Source: Paenirhodobacter populi (lineage in GTDB: Bacteria > Pseudomonadota > Alphaproteobacteria > Rhodobacterales > Rhodobacteraceae). Taken from it: a stretch of DNA of 64,000 nucleotides. Shown piece after piece: positions 38,963-45,503 of this stretch (its first letter is position 1; every line of letters begins with the position of its first letter). The DNA is taken from assembly GCF_004022215.1 (NCBI RefSeq), contig NZ_SAUZ01000008.1, positions 62,001 through 126,000 on the forward strand, given 5' to 3'. The translations under genes and the position numbers were made by a program. The notes under the pieces are model-generated. The model had not been told where the DNA came from and ran no database searches. It was given only the letters and a program-made list of their open reading frames with translations.

Positions 38963-38997
38963 TGGGAAATCAAGGGAAAAAGAGGGACAAGATGGAA
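38963..38997. promoter_or_regulatory. 10-bp-spaced GGGA repeats, MraZ-box-like
   Basis: On the plus strand TGGGA (38963), AGGGA (38973), AGGGA (38983) and TGGAA (38993) follow each other at exactly 10-bp steps. E. coli MraZ binds TGGGN repeats spaced by 5 bases, the same periodicity. A second pair, TCCCA at 39134 and 39144, has the same spacing in the opposite orientation. The main array lies in the predicted transcribed leader. Confidence 0.5.
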
Positions 38998-39010
38998 AAC
39001 GGCACCGCAC

Positions 39011-39039
39011 ATTTGGTGTCACAAACGTTAATATCTCAA
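39011..39039 (-). promoter_or_regulatory. Candidate promoter of the mraZ leader RNA and dcw cluster
   Basis: Minus strand: TTGAGA (39034-39039, preceded by C), 17 bp, CCAAAT (39011-39016). The -35 fits sigma-70 or a heat-shock sigma; the -10 is more like the CCATAT type of RpoH promoters. The predicted start is near 39004. Confidence 0.4.
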
Positions 39040-39044
39040 GGTAT

Positions 39045-39065
39045 TGTGGATAACCTTGGGGATAA
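39045..39065 (-). promoter_or_regulatory. Pair of DnaA boxes upstream of mraZ
   Basis: TGTGGATAA at 39045-39053 is a perfect DnaA box (TTATCCACA on the minus strand). TGGGGATAA at 39057-39065 differs by one base. They lie immediately upstream of the -35 candidate, a position suited to activation or repression by DnaA. Confidence 0.55.
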
Positions 39066-39171
39066 GAGGTAGAAATAGGGCAGAGAGGCGCAACGGACCA
39101 CCATATGTTGCGCCGCGGAAACCGGCCGGGTTTTCCCATCCATTCCCATTTTCCTGCGGATGCGTGGCAAG

Positions 39172-39317
39172 GAATCCACAGGGCAAGCACGGATTCCCTC
39201 GAATCACGGCCGCTCACCAAGGCGTGATTCGAGGGAACCGCCGGGAATCGGGGAATCGGCGCGCCGGATTCCATGAATTCCCATGCCGATGCGGCGCGTC
39301 GAAGCCGCGATTGACTC
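39172..39317. promoter_or_regulatory. Cluster of eight GANTC (CcrM) sites
   Basis: GANTC occurs at 39172, 39192, 39201, 39226, 39245, 39253, 39267 and 39313, with a ninth at 39496. Eight sites in 146 bases is far above the roughly one per 300 bases expected for this composition. CcrM methylates GANTC in alphaproteobacteria, and GcrA or CtrA read such regions during the cell cycle. Confidence 0.6.
39194..39237. repeat. Perfect 15-bp inverted repeat within the GANTC cluster
   Basis: TTCCCTCGAATCACG (39194-39208) pairs with CGTGATTCGAGGGAA (39223-39237) over a 14-base loop. Each arm carries one GANTC site. No T-run follows on either strand, so it is not an obvious terminator; a dimeric protein site or recombination remnant are options. 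Confidence 0.7.
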
Positions 39318-39567
39318 CCTTCAGGCGCCCGGACCCGAAAGGCCGCCCACCGCGACGCACGATCAAAGGACCGATGCCTTGGCTCTGCCCGTCCGGGAAT
39401 CGCCGCGGATGCGCCGCCCGGCCTGCTGATTTCGGACCCCCCCTGCCCGGATCGCGGCAAGGTGGTGCGGGCCCGGCGTCCAGGCAGATCCGCGCGATTC
39501 GGCCTAATCCATGCCGAAACGCCCCCGGCGCGCGGGCGGGATCATGCGCGACAGGTCTGGCCGAAGG

Positions 39568-40410
39568 CTATCTGGCGAAGGGCTCGCCCCCGGCCCTCGC
39601 CTTCTTCTCATCCGGATCGGGGATGATCGTGCCGCGATAGTGGCGGTCGATCAGATCGGCTAGGGGCTTCGGCAGCAGGTTTTCCAGCCGGATCAGCAGG
39701 CACAGCAGCAGCGGAAAGGTGATGTTCGCCCTGCCCCGCGCCAGCCCGTTGCGGATGATCCGCGCCGCGCGGTCGGGCGGGATCATCATCGGCGCAGGGC
39801 CGATCTGGCGATCGGTCATCGGCGTGTCGATGAAGCCCGGCGTGATGACAGAAACCCGCACCCCACTGCCCCGCAGGTTCCGCCGCAGCGCCGCGCCATA
39901 GCCGCGTAGCGCCGCCTTGGTCGCCGTGTAGCTGAGCAGATCGGCATGCGGCGACAGCGCGGCCATCGAGCTTGTCAGCGCGATCTGCCCCCGGCCCCGC
40001 TGCCGCATCCCCGGCAGCACCGCCTGCACCGCATGAAAGGCCGAGGTCAGGTTGACGGCGATCACGCGCTCGGTCTGGTCAAGCGGTTCCTCGCCCTGAT
40101 CGTTCCCGGTCTTCACCCCGGCGTTCAGCAGCAGCAGGTCGACCGGATGGCGGCGGTCGTAATCCGCGATCGCGGCGGCGAAGGCGCGTGGATCGGTCAG
40201 CGGCACGGTCAGAAGCTCGGGGATGGCGCCGCCCGCGCGGGCGATGCGCTCCGCCTCGGCCAGCCGGTCGGGATCGCGCCCCGCCAGCAGCATGTGCAGC
40301 CCGGGTGCGGCGAAGGCCCCGGTCAGCGCAAGCCCCAGCCCGCCGGTCGCCCCGGTCAGGATCATCGCGCGCGGCGGCGCGGGGCGGCGCAGGGTCAGGA
40401 AGGCAGGCAT
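39568..40410 (-). CDS. SDR-family oxidoreductase in the capsule locus
   Basis: Classical short-chain dehydrogenase/reductase (280 aa) with cofactor motif TGATGGLG (residues 19-26), LLLNAGV, catalytic Ser in LTSSMAALSPHA and the pair SYTATKAAL (Tyr, Lys). A C-terminal stretch with hydrophobic LLLCLLIRLENLLPKPL may associate with membrane. The start lies 15 bases after the KpsS-like gene, so they share a transcript. The substrate is unknown; modification of a sugar or lipid for the capsule is a guess from context. Confidence 0.85.
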   Translation of the reverse strand: MPAFLTLRRPAPPRAMILTGATGGLGLALTGAFAAPGLHMLLAGRDPDRLAEAERIARAGGAIPELLTVPLTDPRAFAAAIADYDRRHPVDLLLLNAGVKTGNDQGEEPLDQTERVIAVNLTSAFHAVQAVLPGMRQRGRGQIALTSSMAALSPHADLLSYTATKAALRGYGAALRRNLRGSGVRVSVITPGFIDTPMTDRQIGPAPMMIPPDRAARIIRNGLARGRANITFPLLLCLLIRLENLLPKPLADLIDRHYRGTIIPDPDEKKARAGGEPFAR

Positions 40411-40425
40411 TCTCGTTCCATCTCA

Positions 40426-41658
40426 TCATGCGGGAAAACGGGGGGGCGGCGGCAGCGCAAGACGGTCGGCCAGATTCTCGGCGCCCACCAACGCGCCCGG
40501 CCCGTCGAAGCTGCCCGGCACATGGTAGTCGCGGCGCAGGAAGGCCTCGAACGCCTTGACGCGGTCCGAATCCGGAGCGCGGGGCGCGGACCAGAAGGCT
40601 TCCAGCGCCCCTTCCGAAACCAGCCCGGGCAGCGCATAGATCGCCCGGCCCAGCACGTGGCACGGCAGGCCCTTCAGGATCGCCTCCAGCCCCATCGTGC
40701 TGTTGACGGTGACGACACCCGCCGCCCGCGCCATCACCGGCGCGGAACTGCCGCCATCCTGAAAGACCACCCTGTCGCCGAGGCCCGCCTGTTCCACCTG
40801 CCGCCCCCAATGGGCGAGGCCGTTGTCGAGCGGATGCTGCCGCACCACCAGCAGGGCATCGGAGGGCGCATGGGCGGCGAAACTGTCCATCACCCGGCGC
40901 AGGATCACCGACAGAGGCTCGCCGGTGCCGTAATTCCGGATCTGGTAATCCCCGGCAAGCTGCAGCGGAAACAGGAAAACCGGCCCGCGATGCGCCGCGA
41001 TCCGCGCGGCCGCGCGCGCGGCGGCGGCACGGCGGCGCGGCAGGGCCAGCCCCTTGCCGATCCACCCGGCATATTCGCGGATCGGGCCATCCTCGGCATA
41101 AGGGCGGTAATGCGGATAGAGCAGCCGCCCCGCGCAGAGATTGGCCAGATGATAACCGACGTCGAGCGCCGCGTAGCGCGCGAAAGAGCCCGGAAAAGCC
41201 GCGCCCGGCGCCCCCTGCCCCGCCGCAGGCGCGCCACTGGCCCGGAACGCCGCCGGGATCTGCGACATGCCGCCCATGCCCCATGTCTCGACAAGGATCA
41301 GACCGGGGCGCAGATAGCCATGCTCGACGATCCAGGGTGTCGGGGCCTGCGTCCCCAGCCCCCGCAACAGGTCCAGCGTCATCCGGTGATACGGGCGGCC
41401 ATCGCCCAGCATGACCAGATCGGTCGGCCGCTCCCGCTCCAGCAGCCTGCGCAGGTCCGCGGGATAGTCCGCGGGCGTTCCCCGCCACGCCAGATACCGC
41501 CCGGCGGACCGCGGCCAATACAGGTGATCCCCCGGCGCGAAACCGATCCTTAATGTTTCCGCCCCACGCTTTCTGCAACTCCGCGCCACATGTGCGAAAA
41601 AAAGTGACGAGGGTCCTTGCAGAAAAATCACCTTCCGGTCAGTTAGGGTCATGCGCAT
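40426..41658 (-). CDS. KpsS-like capsule KDO-transferase, copy 1
   Basis: Capsule polysaccharide synthesis family protein (410 aa) related to KpsS, which adds the first KDO of the linker on phosphatidylglycerol in ABC-type capsules. It has FLQGPSSLFFAHVARSCRKRG, EHGYLRPGLILVE, the AGDYQIRNYGTGEPL segment, VVRQHPLDNG and NSTMGLEAILKGLP in family order. A paralogue runs divergently from 41683; only 24 bases separate the starts. Two ATGs (codons 1 and 3) are possible starts. Confidence 0.85.
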   Translation of the reverse strand: MRMTLTDRKVIFLQGPSSLFFAHVARSCRKRGAETLRIGFAPGDHLYWPRSAGRYLAWRGTPADYPADLRRLLERERPTDLVMLGDGRPYHRMTLDLLRGLGTQAPTPWIVEHGYLRPGLILVETWGMGGMSQIPAAFRASGAPAAGQGAPGAAFPGSFARYAALDVGYHLANLCAGRLLYPHYRPYAEDGPIREYAGWIGKGLALPRRRAAAARAAARIAAHRGPVFLFPLQLAGDYQIRNYGTGEPLSVILRRVMDSFAAHAPSDALLVVRQHPLDNGLAHWGRQVEQAGLGDRVVFQDGGSSAPVMARAAGVVTVNSTMGLEAILKGLPCHVLGRAIYALPGLVSEGALEAFWSAPRAPDSDRVKAFEAFLRRDYHVPGSFDGPGALVGAENLADRLALPPPPRFPA

Positions 41659-41682
41659 TACCTTGTTTCAGAGACCCATTTG

Positions 41683-43005
41683 ATGCTTGCGGACGGATCT
41701 GTCCAGCGATCGCTTCGCCTGTCCGGTGAAACGGATCAGGCGGCTGGCGTAAAACGCACGATATTGCTTTTGCAAGGTCACCCCTCCTGGTTCTGGGGGG
41801 AACTGGCCGATGAACTGGGCCGCCGGGGCTGGCGTGTGCTGAAGGTTCATTTCTGTCTGGCGGATCGCCTGATGTGGGGGCGGCGCGAGGCCATCACCTA
41901 TCGCGGCCGGTTCCGCGACTGGGAAAGCTGGCTGCGCGCCTATTGTGTGCGCGAGAATGTTTCCGAAATCCTCTATTTCGCCGACCGGATGCCCTATCAC
42001 GTCGGCGCGCAGAATGTGGGGCGGCTGCTGGGCATTTCCTGCCGGGCGCTGGAATTCGGCTATCTGCGCCCGGACTGGCTGACGTTCGAGCGCAACGGCA
42101 TGGGCCGGTTTTCCCACTTCCCGAAGGATCCCGACGTCATCCGGCGTCTGGCCGACATCACGCCCGAACCGGCGATGGTGCCGCGCTATACCCATATCTT
42201 CTCGACCGAGGCGGTTTTCGAGGTCAGCTACAATCTGCTGCTGTCGCTCGGGCGGCCGCTGTATCTGCGCTACAACGCAGACAGGCCCTATTGGCCCGCC
42301 ATCGAATATCTGAGCTGGCTGCCCGTCCTTGCGACCGAAAAGCGCCGCCTGCGGCAGGCGAAAGAGATCGAGACATGGCTGATCGACAAGAAGGTTCCCT
42401 TCAACCTGATCGCCTTGCAGATCAATACGGATTACCAGATCCGCGACAATTCACCCTATAACGATCTGAAGGAATTCCTTTCGGAAACGCTGAGCTCTTT
42501 CGCCCGGCATGCGCCGAAGGATCGCCATATCGTGGTGAAGATCCATCCGCTCGACAACGGGCTGCATATGTGGTTCCAGCGCGTCGCCCGCTATGCGCGC
42601 CGGCTGGGCATTTCGGACCGCGTGCATGTGATACGCGGCGGCGATCTGACGGTGATGCTGCAGCACACCAAGGGGCTGGTCGTGGTCAATTCGACGGTCG
42701 GGCTGCACGGGCTGCGCAACGGCTGCCCGGTCTGCGCCACGGGCGATGCCGTCTACCGGCTGCCGGGGCTGACGCATATGGCGGGGCTCGACAGCTTCTG
42801 GACCGCGCCCGAGCCGGTCGATCCCGACTGGTTCAAGACCTTCCGCCGGGCCCTGTCGCGCATTCAGGTGAAGGGATCCTTCTTCAACCCCGAGGGACGG
42901 CGCGTCGCCATCGCGGAAATCTGCAGGCGGCTCGACAGCGGCGAGGCGGATCTGCCCGACTGGGCGGATGTGCCGCCTCAGCGTGTTTCGATCAGCGCGG
43001 TGTGA
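41683..43005 (+). CDS. kpsS: KpsS-like capsule KDO-transferase, copy 2
   Basis: A 440-aa paralogue of the divergent gene. It has LLLQGHPSWFWGELADELGRRG, EFGYLRPDWLTFERNGMGR, NTDYQIRDNSPY, VVKIHPLDNG and NSTVGLHGLRNGCP. All motifs of copy 1 recur in the same order, so both appear full length. A TTG one codon before the ATG at 41683 is an alternative start. Its last 28 bases overlap the convergent kpsM gene. No KpsC is seen; the second KpsS-like protein may take the alternating KDO step. Confidence 0.87.
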   Translation: MLADGSVQRSLRLSGETDQAAGVKRTILLLQGHPSWFWGELADELGRRGWRVLKVHFCLADRLMWGRREAITYRGRFRDWESWLRAYCVRENVSEILYFADRMPYHVGAQNVGRLLGISCRALEFGYLRPDWLTFERNGMGRFSHFPKDPDVIRRLADITPEPAMVPRYTHIFSTEAVFEVSYNLLLSLGRPLYLRYNADRPYWPAIEYLSWLPVLATEKRRLRQAKEIETWLIDKKVPFNLIALQINTDYQIRDNSPYNDLKEFLSETLSSFARHAPKDRHIVVKIHPLDNGLHMWFQRVARYARRLGISDRVHVIRGGDLTVMLQHTKGLVVVNSTVGLHGLRNGCPVCATGDAVYRLPGLTHMAGLDSFWTAPEPVDPDWFKTFRRALSRIQVKGSFFNPEGRRVAIAEICRRLDSGEADLPDWADVPPQRVSISAV

Positions 43006-43787
43006 TTGCGCAGGACCAGCGCCATGCCCACCACCACCAGCGCGATCCCGATGCCCCCGGCATAGGTCAGCGACACGTAATCGTCCCGATACCCCGGATA
43101 GAAGGCCGCACGCATTTCGCCGGTGACATGGATCAGCGGGTTCCAGATCAGGATGTCCTGAATCCAGGCGGGCATGCTGGTGAACAGGAAGAACGTGCCC
43201 GAGATGATCATCAGCGGCGCGCTCAGCATCGTCCAGATCTGCCGCCAGACCGGCACGAAGGTGAAGGCGACCGCATTCACCGTCCCCACCCCGAGCCCGA
43301 GCACGGAAACCGTGGCCAGTGCCCGCAACGCGCGGACGATATCGACCCGCACGTCGTTGAGTGCCACCAGCGTGCCGAAGATCAGCAGGCAGACGCAGAT
43401 CAGCGTCAGGAAGGTCAGCGCGAAGCGGGCGACGACCGCATCCAGCGGGCGCACCATCGGCAATTGCATCAGTTCGCGGTTCACCGCGATGGCCGTGCCG
43501 CTCTGCCCCGCGACCTGATTGAAGAAATAGAAGACGAGGTAGCCCGTCGCGTAGAACAGCGCGAAGCTGTCGCCAAGCGGCGGCTTGGCCAGAAACGAGC
43601 CAAGCGCGAAGGCCAGCACCGTCACGATGCCAGCCGGCTCCAGCACCGCCCAGACATATCCCCCCCACGAGCGGCCGTAGCGGGTGATCATTTCCCGAAT
43701 CATCAGGGCCAGCAGCACCCGGGGCGTGCGAAACCGCACGCGATGGGCCTTTTTAACGGGGGGTGTCTGGGGGGCGGGGGTGTTCAC
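42978..43787 (-). CDS. kpsM: Capsule export ABC transporter permease KpsM
   Basis: ABC-2 permease (269 aa) with six membrane helices that exports the capsule chain with KpsT. MIREMITRYGRSWGGYVWAVL is the conserved N-terminal amphipathic segment, followed by VNRELMQLPMVRPLDAV and the late WNPLIHVTGEMRAAFYPGY. Starts with GTG overlapping the glycosyltransferase stop. Its 3' end overlaps kpsS copy 2 by 28 bases on the opposite strand. Confidence 0.93.
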   Translation of the reverse strand: MNTPAPQTPPVKKAHRVRFRTPRVLLALMIREMITRYGRSWGGYVWAVLEPAGIVTVLAFALGSFLAKPPLGDSFALFYATGYLVFYFFNQVAGQSGTAIAVNRELMQLPMVRPLDAVVARFALTFLTLICVCLLIFGTLVALNDVRVDIVRALRALATVSVLGLGVGTVNAVAFTFVPVWRQIWTMLSAPLMIISGTFFLFTSMPAWIQDILIWNPLIHVTGEMRAAFYPGYRDDYVSLTYAGGIGIALVVVGMALVLRNHTALIETR

Positions 43788-44821
43788 GGGACGGACCTTG
43801 CAGAAGCGGATCGGGAAGCGGAGAAATCTGTCCCCGGCAGCAGATCGGACCAGATGCGGCGCTGATGGCCAAAGCCGTGCTCAGCCTGCCAGAGACGGTT
43901 GGCGGCCGCAAGCGCATGCAGGCGCGCGGGATCGGAATGCAGTGCCCGGATCGCGTCGCGCCACGCGGCGGGCTCGGGCGGCAGCAGCAGGCAGGCACCG
44001 GCCGCGGCCGCCGCTTCGGCGTCGCGCCATGCCGTCGAGGCCAGAACCGCCGCCCCGGCCTGATCGTATTCGCCAAGCTTATTGGCCGAACGCCCGCGAT
44101 TGAACCCCTGCCCCCCGATCGGATAGAGGCCGATGTCGAACCGCGCCGCGCCCAACCACTTGCGGTAGCTGTGCCAGTCGAGCGGGGGCACCCGCTCGAA
44201 CCCCGGATGGTGCGCCAGATCCGGCGGGGCGGGATTGTTCGCCGACCAGATCACCGCGGTTTCCGGAAAATCCTGCAGGACAAGGCGCAGGATCGCCGCC
44301 GCCCGTTGCGTGTCGCGCGCATGGCTTGCCGCGCCGAGCCATGCGATCCGGCGCGGCGGTTGCACCGGATCGGGCAAGGGTGCGGCCGAGGCGGGCCATG
44401 CGGGCGGCAAAATCGTCATCCGGTCCCGCGCGATCCCCCGCGCCGCCAGCACCGCCGCCAGCGACGGCCCGGGCACTACGATCCTGTCCGCCGCGCGCGC
44501 GAGACGCCTTGCCGCACGGGCTTCCAGCACGGCCAGCCGCAGCCGATACCACAGCGGCAGTTCGGCATCGCCGATCCCCGCAGGCACATCGTCGTCGATC
44601 AGCCAGATCAGCCGCTCATGCGCGGGCAGCGGCACCAGCCCCGCATCGTGGCGCAGCACGATCAACGTGCGCCCGGCGCGAAAGACGGTGGGGGCGAATT
44701 GCTCGATCCGCCCGTCCGCGATCAGATCGGCGCAGCAGAAGCCAAGGTAAAGATCCGCGGTGGCCGAAGGCTTGCGCCCCAGCCGCCGCGCGATGAACGG
44801 CAACGGATCGGCCCGCAGCAT
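43784..44821 (-). CDS. Glycosyltransferase-like protein in the capsule operon
   Basis: A 345-aa protein placed between kpsT and kpsM. It resembles group-1 (GT-B) glycosyltransferases: IVLRHDAGLVPLPA and VPGPSLAAVLAARG in the N-terminal half, then RIAWLGAASHARDTQRAAAILR and the acceptor/donor region FDIGLYPIGGQGFNRGRSANKLGEY, which resembles the SNKLGEY-type end of such enzymes. The start at 44821 overlaps the kpsT stop by one base. A role in building the repeat unit or terminal linker is inferred. Confidence 0.75.
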   Translation of the reverse strand: MLRADPLPFIARRLGRKPSATADLYLGFCCADLIADGRIEQFAPTVFRAGRTLIVLRHDAGLVPLPAHERLIWLIDDDVPAGIGDAELPLWYRLRLAVLEARAARRLARAADRIVVPGPSLAAVLAARGIARDRMTILPPAWPASAAPLPDPVQPPRRIAWLGAASHARDTQRAAAILRLVLQDFPETAVIWSANNPAPPDLAHHPGFERVPPLDWHSYRKWLGAARFDIGLYPIGGQGFNRGRSANKLGEYDQAGAAVLASTAWRDAEAAAAAGACLLLPPEPAAWRDAIRALHSDPARLHALAAANRLWQAEHGFGHQRRIWSDLLPGTDFSASRSASARSVP

Positions 44822-45480
44822 CAGACGCCGATCAGCTTGCGGTATTCGCGCAGCCCCTCTTCCAGATCGTCGAACCAGCGCACCACACCATTGTCCAGCA
44901 ACAGCACGGAATCGCACATGGAGCGCAGCGTCGCCTCGGAATGGGCGGCGACGATCACCTGCGCCGTCTGCATCCGGGCGCGGAACGCATCGCGGCATTT
45001 CTTGCGAAAGGCGGCGTCGCCCACCTCGGTGATCTCATCGATCAGATAGGTGTCGAATTCCGCCGCGAGGCTGATGCCAAAGGCCAGACGCGCCCGCATC
45101 CCCGAGGAATAGGTCTGCACCGGCATGTCCAGAAACGCGCCCAGTTCGGAGAAATCCGCGACGAAATCCGCCATCTCGTCGGTATCGGCGCCATAGATGC
45201 GGGCGATGAACCGGGCGTTCTGCCGCCCCGTCAGCGCCGGATGCATGCCGCCCGAAAAGCCCATCGGCCAGCTCACCCGCCCGTGCCGGATGATGGTGCC
45301 GCGATCGGGCATGAGATTGCCGGAGATCAGCTTCAGCGTCGTCGACTTGCCCGCGCCGTTGCGCCCGACCAGCGCCACGTTGCGGTCCCGCGGCAGCGAA
45401 AGCGTCAGCCCGCGCATGATCTGGCGCACCTGACCGTTGCGCAGCCGGTAGGACTTCGAGACGTTATGAAAGTCGATCAC
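44821..45480 (-). CDS. kpsT: Capsule export ABC transporter ATPase KpsT
   Basis: ATPase (219 aa) of the ABC-type capsule exporter. Walker A GRNGAGKST (residues 39-47), signature YSSGMRARLAFGIS, which is characteristic of the KpsT/Wzt group, and Walker B YLIDEITEVGD. Starts with GTG. It lies 23 bases after the kpsE-like gene and overlaps the glycosyltransferase. Too short for the C-terminal carbohydrate-binding domain of Wzt, so it is of the capsule type. Confidence 0.94.
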   Translation of the reverse strand: MIDFHNVSKSYRLRNGQVRQIMRGLTLSLPRDRNVALVGRNGAGKSTTLKLISGNLMPDRGTIIRHGRVSWPMGFSGGMHPALTGRQNARFIARIYGADTDEMADFVADFSELGAFLDMPVQTYSSGMRARLAFGISLAAEFDTYLIDEITEVGDAAFRKKCRDAFRARMQTAQVIVAAHSEATLRSMCDSVLLLDNGVVRWFDDLEEGLREYRKLIGV

Positions 45481-45503
45481 GCTCCGGCTCCAAAGGCGCG
45501 GCC

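Larger units (their letters stand above)
38743..39004 (-). ncRNA. upsM: UpsM-like small RNA from the mraZ 5' leader
   Basis: In Rhodobacter sphaeroides an abundant small RNA, UpsM, comes from the leader upstream of mraZ and ends before the dcw genes. Here the same position has a candidate promoter (39011-39039) and a strong intrinsic terminator before mraZ, defining a transcript of about 260 nt. Sequence identity to UpsM was not checked; the call rests on position and signals. Read-through would supply the dcw operon. Confidence 0.55.
38681..39567. other. 887-base non-coding control region upstream of mraZ
   Basis: The largest gene-free stretch in the window. From mraZ outward it holds the leader terminator, the putative UpsM-like RNA, 10-bp repeats, promoter, DnaA boxes, second TCCCA pair, GANTC cluster with inverted repeat (39172-39317) and about 250 bases without clear features before the SDR gene end. 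Open frames here lack codon bias and conserved motifs. Confidence 0.6.

Noticed and set aside
39194-39237. Rho-independent terminator or tRNA fragment at the 15-bp inverted repeat
   Set aside because: No T-run on either side. The TCGAATC resemblance to a T-loop is part of the inverted repeat, and no acceptor or anticodon stem can be drawn.
39000-39320. Chromosome origin of replication
   Set aside because: DnaA boxes and GANTC sites would fit, but only two boxes are visible, no clear unwinding element is present and typical origin neighbours (dnaA, hemE, parAB, gidA) are absent. Promoter control is the simpler reading.
40426-43005. A split KpsC gene
   Set aside because: The two halves face opposite directions and each contains the full set of KpsS-type motifs, so they are separate proteins.
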